The notes beneath the pieces were generated by a model. The model was not told the origin of the DNA, searched no databases, and was given only the letters and a program-made list of their open reading frames with translations. Of a stretch of 64,000 bases of DNA, positions 34,973 through 47,700 are shown one piece after another. The stretch comes from Arabidopsis thaliana. Its lineage: Eukaryota > Streptophyta > Magnoliopsida > Brassicales > Brassicaceae. The DNA is taken from contig NC_003074.8 in the NCBI RefSeq assembly GCF_000001735.4, positions 4,278,101-4,342,100 on the forward strand, written 5' to 3'. Numbering within the stretch: position 1 is the stretch's first letter; each line of letters opens with the position of its first letter. A program made the position numbers and the translations under genes.

Positions 34973-37317
34973 TAAAGTTTATTATACTGTGATTTAATGA
35001 ATTGTGTAGTTAAAGGTGGGGACTACTACTTTGGTTGAGGGAACTTGGTGGGGGAGTCATGTTTTTGTGTGTACTCCAAGTTCCACAAATACTAACTCTT
35101 CTTTGCTTCCCTTTTTAATATGCAAATCAACCAATTATATTTCTGTTATTACGACCATCTACTAATATTTAAGTCTTTCTTGCTATCTATTTTCTAAAGC
35201 ATCCACTTAGTAATTAAAAAAGGAGACACTTGTAAACTTCATTATCATCATAAAAAGCACCACCACAAAAAAAAAATTATAACCACAGCCCACAGGTCCA
35301 CAAGTAACCAGCGTCAAACAAAAATCTTGGTTGTTTTTTTTTGTTGTCTAATTGAAATAGTTACTTGTCTTTTGTTCATATATGTGGATATTTTGTTTGG
35401 CTCTATAGCAACTCTCATTATTTCGCAACCTAATCATTATGGTCTCGCGAAGTCACTCGATCTGAGCCAAAATCAGATACTTAGTGGTTTGCTTGTTACA
35501 TCTTATATCATTTCGATATTTGTCAAGAAAGAAAGAAAGAAAAACTAATATCATTTCGATAAAAAGAATTAAACAACAAGGTAGTAGATGAACAAACTAA
35601 TGACAGACAATACACGTATATAATAGAAGCGACAAGTCGGTGGTATGAAGATACCTGGCCATGTGCTTAACTGCAAAGAAAAGTACTTCTCAACTTCTTC
35701 TTATCAAAATTATTTTTTAATGATCGAATTATACGAATCTGTATAGATTTATAATTAGAGGGGTATTGGGCTAATTGCTAGTGAGTCTAGTTATACTGGG
35801 TCCATACTTTGAGAACATGAACCTTACGGCCCATTAAACTACTCATAGGCCTAGATCGCTCTCTACTCTTTTTATAAAATTTCAAACGAATAGTATAAGA
35901 CTATAAGTTTTGTGATAATTGCAAAAATATACTCAATCTACAATTAATTTTTAAAAAAATTTTAGGGGTAAAATTATTAAAAAATGAGTAAACAAGTTCA
36001 ACACTGAATAAGTGTTAAAAACATTATTTGCTTCGATACCATAAAGTTTAAACCCAAATTCAGAATATAATCCTAATAAATAAGGTGTATGCATAAAAAG
36101 CTAGTGGTGGAAACTCGAGCACCAGTCTCGATTGAAAGTTGAGAAGAATTATCAACTCATGGAGCATCACAAATAGCCAATTGGTCGTAACATAGATAGT
36201 GGCTACAAGTAATATTTAACTACTGAATCGAATTTGTAGTGATTTGTTCAAATAATTCGAAACCTATTGTACCATTTTTATACTTTTTTGTAACATCAGC
36301 TAAAGTACCAAATTAAATGATAAAAATGTTGTTGGTTAAATAATTTATTGCAATATATACTGAAATTAGGACAAAGAGGCTAGATTTCTTGAGGGAAATA
36401 AATGCGGGAACTGTCGTAAATGGGGTGTGAAACGGCGCCGTTATTTGGGTGTCTCCATGTCTTCTTCCACATTCTAAGAAAGAAAGAAAGAAAATTAAAT
36501 AATTTATTTTCATCAACTGATGAAACATCAATTCAACCAAGAACGAAACTTCCTCTCGCTCGCGCTCTACTGACAATCTGAGATCCAGGGATTCTATTCC
36601 AGATCACTCTCAATTCTCTCCTCCATATACTATCGAGCAAACGGATTCATCATCATACTCTGCGTTGTCTCCAGCAGATCAGAAGAAGAATAAGTAGAGA
36701 AGAAACCTCAATCAAAGTCGTTGTTCTTTCTTATTTCGGTTATGCTTGATTTGGTTTCTCCTACTTGTTCACCAATTCTTCTTCTCTGACCCTTCGTTGA
36801 CTGCAAGGTAAAGTTGCCTTCTTTCTTTTGCCCTTTTGTTCTTAACCTCAAAGTCTCGATTTTGTTGTGAAATCATTCCATCTCTTTCCGATTCATGGCT
36901 CTTCTGCGTTAAGTTCTCTGGATTAGGTTTAGCAATTTTATACGAATGAGTAAAGTTTGACTCAACAAATTCTTAATTTGGCGTTATTCAGATACTTTTG
37001 ATTTTGATTCGCGACTCTTTTCTCCTTTTCCCTAAGGAATGAGGTTTATAACTCTGTGCAGTGCTACTTGTAGTTGTTGCTCCTGTAATATGAAGCTGTT
37101 CAATTAATATAAAAGTGTCTGTTTCCCTATAATGTTAAGCGTTTTAGATTAATTTGTGGTGTAAAAATCATCCATACGACTCCTCAAAGTGTTTTCATCT
37201 AGTGTCACTGTGGTTATAACTTGGATCTCATACAAGAAGCTTTCCTCTGTATCCAGGTTGCTGCAGAAGCGGACGCTGTAGTTTTATCCTTGGTCCATGT
37301 GTTGGTAGCACAAGGGT

Positions 37318-39897
37318 ATGAGTTGTTGTAAAGTGCCAGTTCTTATTGAAGCACAAGTTGAAGTAAGTTAGTTCACGGCATACTCTTTGGTTTCTGGATA
37401 GCCAGAGATTTTGTACGTATCTGAGTTCATCGGCTTGTTGTGGGATTAATGAAAAAGATGTTTGCTGTAACAGATGGTGTCGGCTAATGAACTTGAGAAC
37501 AAAAGCCTATTTAGGCAAGAAGAAGATGCCACACAAACTAAAGAAGCTTCTTTAATGGAGCAAGGATCACTTTCTACAAGTTTCCCCCAGCACACGCCTA
37601 AAGCACCAAAGAACAGCGTACTTAATAGCATAAAGATCGTGATTTTTTGTAATAAACTCAATCTACTACTACCTTTCGGTCCTCTAGCCATATTGGTCCA
37701 CTACATGATAGATAGTAAGGTAAATTGTTACTAATTCTAGTAGTTTCATTTTCATGTCATGTTTAAGAGTTGAATCTCAAGAAATGGTTTTTGCTGTGGG
37801 TCAGGGGTGGGTGTTCTTGCTGACGTTAGTAGGCATTACACCATTGGCTGAACGTCTAGGATATGCCACAGAGTAAGCCCCGCTAGCACTTGTAGCACTA
37901 ACTTACCATATTTTTTTATTTTGTTTGGGAGACTTATGCTTAAGTATTTGCTTCTCTGGAACAGGCAACTGGCTTGTTACACGGGTCCAACTGGTATGGC
38001 TTTGTTCTTCTGAAACGGGCAATTCCTTTTCCTTTTTTTGTTCTTTTTTTTCTTTTGTAGTTTTGTTATAATTGTTGACGTGTTATACATATTTCACAGT
38101 TGGAGGCCTCTTAAATGCTACATTCGGGAATGTGACAGAGCTGATCATATCAATTTTCGCTTTGAAAAATGGAATGATACGTGTTGTTCAGCTGACGTTA
38201 CTAGGCTCAATTCTGTCTAACATGTTACTTGTACTTGGCTGCGCCTTCTTTTGTGGTGGGCTAGTCTTTTACCAAAAAGACCAAGTCTTTGACAAAGTAG
38301 AAATTCTTATCCGCTTCATGATATTCTCGTTCTTCTTCTTGCTATTCTCTACCGTGTTTCTGAGCCCTATTCTTTTGCAATCCAGGGAATTGCTACTGTG
38401 AATTCAGGATTGCTTTTGATGGCTGTCATGGGGATACTCTTCCCGGCTGTTCTTCACTACACCCATAGCGAGGTTCATGCTGGATCATCAGAGCTAGCCC
38501 TGTCAAGGTTCAGCAGTTGCATAATGCTTATAGCTTATGCTGCTTACCTCTTCTTCCAGTTAAAGAGCCAATCTAATTCTTATAGCCCTCTCGATGAGGT
38601 TTGTTATGTGCCATTAATGGTTGCCTCCTTTATTCAAACATTGGCTTTTCTTTCAGTGTTTTTAATCTGTAGAACCATATGACAAGAGCTGATATTTCTT
38701 GTTTTACAGCTTTTCCTTTTTCTCGTATATAAGCCAACAGACATAAAACCAATCGGTTTGTGTAGTTCTGTTCGACCTTGACTTACCTTCTTGTTTGATA
38801 TATGCTGTAAACTATAGGAATCAAATCAGAACGAAGAAACTTCTGCCGAAGATGAAGATCCTGAGATCTCCAAGTGGGAAGCTATCATTTGGCTTTCAAT
38901 ATTGACTGCTTGGGTCTCTCTTCTTTCTGGCTATCTTGTTGATGCCATAGAGGTAATCAACGATTCGTTGCCATATGATCTGTCTACTGCTAGAGTTATT
39001 TATATTGCAGTAGTTCGAATGGCAATCACCACAATATCGTAATGTTGAATATTTTTTCAGGGTGCCTCAGTCTCATGGAATATACCAATAGCTTTTATCA
39101 GTACCATCTTGCTTCCTATAGTTGGGAACGCAGCTGAACATGCAGGGGCTATCATGTTTGCCATGAAAGACAAGCTGGTATGCAGAGTAGTTCTTGAGCT
39201 GTAACAACTTTAGGTTCTTGATTCCGATATAGCCTTGTCCCTGAGACACAACTTAACATTATCTCACTTCTACAGGATCTGTCTTTGGGAGTGGCTATTG
39301 GGTCCTCGATCCAGATTTCCATGTTTGCGGTATGCACCACAATACATTGCAAGAACAGTGATATATCATATCTGGACAAGAAGATTTGTGAAGTAATTTC
39401 CGTTTGATATTTGATTAGGTCCCATTCTGCGTGGTGATTGGATGGATGATGGGTCAACAGATGGACCTTAACTTCCAGCTTTTTGAGACGGCGATGCTGT
39501 TCATCACTGTTATAGTAGTAGCATTTTTTCTCCAGGTGGCTAAAATCCTTAAGTCTAAATCACTGTCGATAATGAAAAGATAATTCCAAAATTTTTAACT
39601 GATGATCTCTGTTATGTACGCAGGAAGGGTCATCGAATTACTTCAAAGGATTGATGCTGATTCTTTGTTATTTGATAGTAGCTGCCAGTTTCTTTGTACA
39701 CGAAGATCCTCACCAAGGTTAGTTCATTTGAATACCATAAACTGAGTATTTTCTGGTTATGGCTTGTGCTTGTTCCATGATACGGTCATGAAATGGAACT
39801 GCTAGAGAAGTTTTTCTCTTTCTTGCATATTCAACAAGACATTCTGGTGATATTTTCATATTTCTCTGTTGTGTTGTTTTGGTTAGATGGTATATAA
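37318..39897 (+). CDS. CAX2: CAX2, vacuolar cation/proton antiporter, 441 aa
   Basis: CAX2 exchanges protons for Ca2+, Mn2+ and other divalent metals across the vacuolar membrane. Exons: 37318-37362, 37474-37719, 37805-37872, 37965-37993, 38100-38296, 38386-38598, 38818-38952, 39061-39177, 39276-39329, 39419-39535, 39624-39717 and 39887-39897; total 1326 nt, no stop. The two c-repeats with ion-selecting residues are visible: GNVTELI (exon 5) and [13 protein letters not shown] (exon 8). An acidic loop [11 protein letters not shown] separates the two halves, as in plant CAX proteins. The start at 37318 ([15 protein letters not shown]) lies on a tiny 45-nt exon; the next ATG (MVSANELE) is the first codon of the following exon. 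The N-terminal tail is the autoinhibitory region in CAX proteins. The final coding exon has only 11 nt. Confidence 0.96.
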
Positions 39898-41703
39898 ACC
39901 GGAAGAAGAGTCTGGTGTGAAGCATAAAAGGGTCTTAATTAATGATCTAAGGAACACGAATTGTTGGGGAAGAGATGTGAAGATGTAAATCTGATTCTCA
40001 AGTGGTATCCACAAACTCGAATCTGCTAAACGTATTATTTGATTTACTTGTTCGTCTGACTAAAAGTCTTTGTTCGAACAAGTGAAGGTTTATTTATTCC
40101 TTTTTGGCTTTCCCTCCCCAACCAAAATCAACATTCTTAGAAGGTTACAAGTTTTGATAATATTACAATGATTCCATATTACAAATGATATTATGAAAGA
40201 TTGAAGATTTGTTCTTGTGCTACACAAAATAATCACATTGCTATGATTTCTATTTCTCAATTTTTACTTTGAAGGATAACAGTCTATAATTTGACTGGAA
40301 ACGTTCTCAATTTATTATTGTTATGTGTTCTTCATGCAGAAAAAAGAAGGGGAGATTTTGAAAACTACCTGTGTTTCTGTGTTTGAGTTTTCATTTAAAA
40401 ATTACATCTTTCTCTATTTTTAATAAAAATTGTAATTCTTAATATGTTAAAATAAAATAAATTTGAATTCTTAATTATGTTTCAACTATTTTTGAGATAA
40501 AGAGTTATTTATTTTAGATATTTTAAAATTTAACAAAATAATATCGAGTTTTTTTTAAAAGTCTATCACTTAACAAAATTTATTTTATTTGTTTGGACGA
40601 AATTTTGTTTACAAATATTTAAGATAAGAATTAAATTTGAATTTTAATTGTTTTTACAATTATTTCTGAGATAAAGAATTTATTTATTATATATATTAAA
40701 ATTTAATAAAATAATATTTAAAAATATTTTTAAAAAGTCTATCACTTAATAAAGTTTATTTTTTACTTTTTGGACAAAATTTTGTTTAAAAATATTTAAG
40801 ATAATAATTATCTTTAAAATTATTAGTTACATCAAATTTTAATTTATAATTTATTTTTCTGTTTTAAGTATTAGTTTTTTTTAGTTATTCCTAAATTTTA
40901 ATGAGGTTATTTTAGTATTTTTATATGTTAAAAGTTAATTGTTCAAAAAAGAAAAAAAAATAGGGTATTTTTTCAAATGAAAACTCACAAATAGAATTTT
41001 TTTTCCAGATTTACCTTTTAAAAAAATGAGGTAAAACATTTTCTGCATAGCGATTTTGTTGTTGGTTCACATTTGGATAACGAGTCGGCAAATAAACGTG
41101 AACTTTTGGTCTGACAGAAGAAGACTGATGAAAATCTCGACCCACGCGCTGTTGGTCCTCTTATTTTTTCATTTATGCAAAAAAACCCAAATCGGAGGGT
41201 TATATAGTCCACGGATTTTTGTTTCACGCGCTAAACGCGCTTATGGTGCGCGTGTTTTTATTTATTTCGTACGCGAGTGTAGTTTTTTTTTAAATCCTTT
41301 TAATTTCCGTATTTAATCGTTTTAGGGTGCAAACGATGGACTTCTCTTTGGGCTTTTCTTAGTTTTCGTTTAACTTGTTGGCCCATATATGATCTGTTTA
41401 TTATCGATATAATTTCACTTCAGAGAAGAAGAATAAAGGGAAGTAACGATCCCATGCCCCCATCTCATAATTTTTTATTTTTGTTGTTTTCTGGGTTCCT
41501 TCGAAACCTTTTTTTTTTTTTTTCGGCAAAGCCTTCGAAACCTTTTCTCTAACTTTCACTGTGATATATAAACCGAAACCATGGTTTTATAACTTTCATG
41601 TTATTATTATTACATCTATTTTGGCACAAAATTAAAAATCAATAAAAGGTGGAGTTACTTTAGTATTATCGTCTTTTGACGAGACTCAGTTCCTCGACAT
41701 TAA
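39898..41703. other. intergenic between CAX2 and PA200 (convergent)
   Basis: Very AT-rich. It contains a two-copy 174-bp tandem repeat at 40458-40808 and homopolymer runs near 41510. I see no gene; a frame at 41056-41316 has no features of a protein. Confidence 0.5.
40458..40808. repeat. 174-bp AT-rich tandem duplication
   Basis: Copy 1 begins at 40458 and copy 2 at 40632, both with TAAATTTGAAT. They share GAGATAAAGA, AGTCTATCACTTAA and AAATTTTGTTTA at the same offsets, with scattered differences. Confidence 0.8.
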
Positions 41704-44700
41704 TCAAGCAAAGTACGAGGAAGAGGAAGATGTATCGGCCAAGATCTGCAAATGGTGGAACAAAATATCAAACATTATTTCATCACCAAGAATATTTAAA
41801 CCATAAAAACGAGAACTAGAATATTTTGGTATTTATCACGTTTCTGATTTCTCAACAGAGTCTTGTCTATGCATTTGTAAATCAAGAAAAGTAAATGTAA
41901 AATCCACACTCATTACCTCAAGCTGATCTTCGGTGAATGAGTCTTTCTGGATGTTCCATGTATCCGCATGGGTTCGCCGGAACTCAGCCACTGCTTTAGT
42001 CACAGTCGATTTTATAGGTGTAGGTTCACCCGCGAACCGAGCCAGTAAGGTCACATGCTCCGGCAGCCAGCTGAAATTATTCACAAAAGCTTCAGATTAG
42101 TTAAAGGTGTCTCAAGCTTCAAGCTTGAGCTCTGCTTCACACGCTTTGACGTAAAGATGTTACCTGGGCATGTCATAAGGAACAGACAAAACTGAAGCTA
42201 CCAAACCAAGAACGGCTCCATGCACCCCCGCAATGGACTGAGTTGAACTTGATTTCCTGAAAAAAATCGATTACAATTCTCAGGATCATGTTAAAAACAT
42301 AATCGAAGACAAGATATGCAAATCACAGCTTACTATATATTATTTTCATTTGCGTTTCCATAATGGAAGACAAAAATTGAGACAAAAAAATGCTTAAAAG
42401 GGAAGAAAGGAAAACCTCCGATTTCTTCTCTTTTGGATTGAGTTTGCCTCTGCATAGGATCTATCACGAAAATCTGCAGCAAAATCTTCATCTCCTCCTT
42501 TCATTAGGCCTGCTAGAACTGCTGCTGCATGCTCTCGTACCTGAAAACCAGATAAAATCATTTAAGGGAAAGAAAACTGTGCACTTGGTCTTTCCAGATA
42601 CAACTAAACACAAGGTTGAATCACTCAAAACAACTCCATCCAATGGACAACAACATAATCCTATGTGGGGAGGAAATAAAAACTAAGAACTTGCCTCTAC
42701 TTGGCTGTCAACAAGGAGCTTTTCCACTGTTTTCCAGATTTTTTGTTTATCTTCATGAGTGAGGATGAAAGTATGCCTAGTAAGAAAGGGTTAAAATAAG
42801 AAAGCTTTATTAATCAACAGCGTATTTACTTGTCATTTTGCTACATGTCATATATACAATCAACAGATATTACCTATACATAAAAGTTCGCAGATATGTC
42901 AGGGTTGAAGATCTTATCCGCCAGTTAGAGTCATCAGCAGAAGAAAGAATGACTCCAATAACTTTCTGTAGATGAGACTCTGGGAAAACTCGCCACTTCA
43001 GCAGCTCAAAGGCTGCCTTGGCCAATATTGACAGATCTTTATGTGATGTTTCCTTCAATAGATGGAAATAAACCTTGAATGATTCCCAGTCATGGAAAAG
43101 TAATTTAGAAGAAAGAACGTTAAACATATATAATGATTATACCTGTAAGGACATCACTGGATAGAGGAATCCAGCAATTACGTCTAGCAGATACGAAGCT
43201 CTTCCAGATTTGAAAGAGGAGATAATGAAATGGAAGAGCTATAGATAGGATAAAAATAAAGAAGATTAGTATCAAACGTCCCAACTATAGGGAAGAAAAA
43301 CAATATACTCCAAAAATTTGAGGCAGACAGTACCGTCTCCATCCATTTAACATCATCAAGAGAATCGCCATTTGATTGAGCATTTCCCATATCTACATCT
43401 GTTGAAGTGTCCAAGCTATCTGATATGCTAGCTTGTTGAATGTTTTTTACAGCTTCAGATGCTTTTGCACTAATCAATTTGAACCAATTTTCCTCCTTAA
43501 GTTGGCTATCAACATCCGTTTTCCCTTCTTCAGTTGGATATTCTTGTTGATATGACATCCGCAGCCGAATGTTAGAACATAATACTGAAAGAATTACACC
43601 GATAGCTTCCCTTATCTATTCATTGTCACACAAAACAAAAAGGCTAATCAGACTTTTGTTCTGACACTCATATTTTAGCTTGTCTAAAGGCAGTCAAAAG
43701 GGACAGAGATGTAGAGTAAAATAAATGAGTATGAGAAGTCTTACTTGTGCCGAGGAGTGGGACATATTACAGATCAACTCATCAAGAAGCACGATATGCA
43801 GCTTCACTTCTGTTACGGGCATCTTTGGTGGAGATAGTTCTATTAGAGCAGCCGAAAGAAAAGCATACCGCTTTGCAACAACAGTTGTGGTCGCAGTTGG
43901 TGGTAATGGTGCCACTATACAGTCCAAAATTTGTTGTCTCATGACAGGAATTTTGGTTCCTTGCTTCCCTTTCCCTGTGACAGCATAACGTATGCAAGCA
44001 GCCCACTCCGGTATGGATTCTACTGATTGGCCAAGAATAACATTCTGCAACTGAACCATTATCCAGCTATCCCACTCATTAAAAAGACCATTAACATCAG
44101 AGTGCAGTACACCTGCTAATGCTTCAGCAGCAACACACTGTTTTGGTCTCTCCTTGGCGTTACAAAACTCCTCTAAGGGGCTTTTTAGTGCCAGTAACAC
44201 AGGCACTCCACATTCTTGTGCTAATCGCTTGAAGATGCGAGCAAAACTTGGGTAAAATATATCACTGCCTAACAAAGATATCCAACTAGGAGTTCTAGGC
44301 CATGAAGCCGAAAATTCAAAATAGAAACGAGTGATTGACTTGTCCGCCATGCTCTGGAAAGATGAACTTCCGTGATTCCCTCTAGAGGAACTATCTGTGT
44401 CAGTGATATGAATATGAGAAAGACTTTCAAAAGTCTCCTTGAAGAATCCTTCTTCTCTAAAAATTTGGCTCAATGCTAAATCAAGGGATGAGTTGGCATT
44501 TTCAGTTTCTTGTGAAGACACAGAAGGCTGATCCTTGCCTTGCATCTTATGAGGCGACTCTTTAAGTAGAATGTTTAGAGCTGAAATGGCAAGTATTCTG
44601 GTCTGAGGAAGTTGACTTTTCAAGTTTTTCAAGAAGTGGCCTGGAAAATACCAACATAATCTTAGTTAAGAAGGAGCAGCTCAAGTAACATGAATAAAAA

Positions 44701-47700
44701 GCGATCCTATATATTCTACCAACTAAAATCTGTACCAGCGGTTTCATCAAGGATTTTGAGAGAGAAGCTTGGGTCAATCCTAGAGGACATAACTAACAGA
44801 AGGAGCACTCTGTTAGCCATCAAGTTGTACCTGGAATAAGTAAAAAAGCATAATGTAACCATAACTTCAAAATTATGATTCTAAGAGTTGGGGAGCTAAA
44901 AGTTTAACTAGGTCTATGAAAATAATTTCCAATGAAAAAATATGTTAATGGTAGGGTAGATATACCGCCAATGCAAGCTGGAAGAATCAAAACTCATGGA
45001 GCCAATCTGAGAAACAAGATCTCCAGAAGTAGAGCCCTCAACATGGCTTTCCAATGAGCGAAGTATGTTTCTCGACAGTCCCGCAAAGTGAATATTATAT
45101 TTGACAAAAAGCTGCAAACATAGAAAACTTTAGCCATGACGGAAGAAAAAAGGCCTTTATTCTAATAACAAAGACTGGACCTTTACCTCAATGATTGCTT
45201 TTTGGGATTTCATAGATTCATGATGAGAACTACAAAAGATTTAAAAATAAATCTTAATACCAATTTTACAAGCATATTTGTCCTTACCTAGAGATATCTT
45301 ATTCATGAAAGTAAAAAGGTTACCTTGAAAGAATCCCAAGAAGAAAAGAGGAAAATGATTTTGGATCCTGGAGTAGCAGAACAAACATAAGATTTTGCAA
45401 TCGAAATAAGGCAAAGAACAATTAATACTAAATGATTACCGTAGTTAAATGCTTGAGAACACTGTGTGAAGAGAGAATGGCACAAGAACCAAGGACTACA
45501 TATTCTTGTACATCCGGCTTTCGCAAGTTCTCAGTAAGGGACAGAACACACTTTGAAAGCAACTGCGGCCATCTCTTTAACAGTTTTATCAAAGATTTTC
45601 CAGCAAGCCTGAATAACACCAGAATTTAAAGCAAAGCCGGGTCAATTAATGTATTGAAAGAAGGGTAAAGCCCTGCAGAGAAATTTACAGAAAATTCTCA
45701 CTGAATAGGGTGTTTAATCCTTTCCCAAACTTAAGAACCATAACCATTGACATGCATTGTTATCATAGATGAACACGAAAGTACTCACACTCGAACAGTT
45801 TCATAGTTGTGCAGACAGAGGGTCAAAAGATCATCAACCAAAAATGTTAAGGGTTCTGGTGGAGAGAAGTTCCCATCTGTACGAAACAGATGATAGGACG
45901 ATTGTGATGATCTCCATGTGTTGTGCATGTACGCTTTATCAATGAGTGCCCATCTAGGCCTGGAAGACAATACAATTTGCAAGAAATTAAAATTAAGATA
46001 TGTATGTTTTCAATTAAGACAAAAGAGAGACCTACCTTCTCTTGCCCTTAGAATTAAACTCAGTAATAAAGTTTGCTGGGGGCTCTACAATCGCAGCGGA
46101 TTCCAGTTTCCAAGCCTGCCTGTGATTTGACCATTCATCATACTCCAAACTGCCTGCAAACGTTTAAAGGACAAGTGTTACAAAGGGAAAAACATGTGGC
46201 TTGTCAACTGCAAAAAGGGAGCACGCCAGAGGCTTTCTGCAGTACCATAGTTTCCCAGGGCATCCATTATGCGGATTATTAATATCAACAAGATGCTGTC
46301 ATCTGACTTTTTCTCTAACAAGTATCTGCAAACATCACATAACAAACCATCACAAAATAATATTTCCAGTTGTACGCATATGCGTTTTGGAGAGAAGCAA
46401 GCAGAGCAGCTACTGAACAAACATTACTTGCAGGCTGCATGAATAGTTATAGCAGTTTTTTCTCGTATCTCAGCGCTGCCAACACATGAACCCGATGCTC
46501 CAGCTATAAAGAACTGTAGATCTTCAACCATATCATGTCTAGGTGATGGCCTGAAATCAGGTAGGCAGGACAAAACACCTTGCAATGTAGAATCTATACG
46601 CAATAGAGTCACTTTAAGGTGTGTTTTCTCATCTCCTGCACCACAAATAACATCAATGAGGCAAACACGTGTAAATTTTTTAGAGCAAACAAGTGTACGT
46701 AATATCACCAATGAAAAACAGAAATGTAAGCCTTTAGCTATAAGATGAAACACGCAAACCCAACTAGTATACGATAGACAAATATGCATATCCTTGAAAT
46801 AAGACTGAAACACACAAAGCAATGACTGAAATTACCTGCATCAGAGTGGATGTTCGATTGGCAAATACTCAAAAGATCATCTAGTGCTGACTGAAGATGG
46901 AGATCTAAGAGCTCATTGGCAAACTGAGTTTCCTCTTGGGTGGGAACATGCCACCTGGAATGCGCCACCTGCTCATCCTTAGAAGAAGCTTTGGTGCTTA
47001 TCCATTCCTCCAAAGCAGGAGCAGCAGGGTGACGAGACAAACATCTGTCAAAAACAGAATAGTACTCGAGTAAAGAGACAAGCAAAAAACCCCAAGATAT
47101 TTATAATAAACATTCTTGAGTTATCACGCACTTGTATTGATCAATAGGATAGTAAAGAATCAGACTTCCGAGGAGAGATCGAAGAAGATGATCCCCAGCT
47201 CCATTAACCTTTCCATAAGAAGACCATCACATTATCAAAGAAGCCAGATAAAAGTACACATCACTAAAAAATAACAAAGACAAAAGAAAAATCTGAGTCC
47301 ATAGATGTCAATTCAGCAAAAAATAATACCTTCCAAGATGAGGAATTAAATGCGGAAGATATAGCTTCGATCAAAAGACCTTTGTACGGAAGAAGTGAGC
47401 TGCCTCCATAAGTGATGGCAACTGACAATACTTTCAGCTGATAATCTATAGCTGCCTCAAGCGCTGGAGAAAGTGTTTGTTTGTCTTGCTGAAAAAAGGT
47501 GATACGAAATAAAATAATTATTATTTACTTTTCATATTGAAAAGAACACATAAAATGTCGAACAAAAACTACTGACAAGAACCTTATTGGAAACAAGGGT
47601 CTCTGCACTTCCTTTTCCTCCATACCCATTGACAGGGATTTCTTTCAGAGAAGATATAACAGCAAGGAGCATTGGTTCAACAATTTGAGCAACTGCTTCT

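Larger units (their letters stand above)
33201..37317. other. long intergenic region between the J-protein gene and CAX2
   Basis: The two genes are divergent. The left part holds the J-protein leader and promoter with TTCTAGAA palindromes. At 34672-34972 there is a three-copy degenerate repeat. From about 36560 the DNA becomes the CAX2 5' leader, with a leader intron from about 36808 to 37257. Between 35.0 and 36.5 kb I see no gene; short frames there are AT-rich and not credible. Confidence 0.55.

Noticed and set aside
41836..41916. PA200 C-terminus reading VMSVDFTF...SVEKSET
   Set aside because: As the main form it is intron read-through; splicing to 41745 restores the conserved LADTSSSSSYFA tail. 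It is kept only as a possible retained-intron form.
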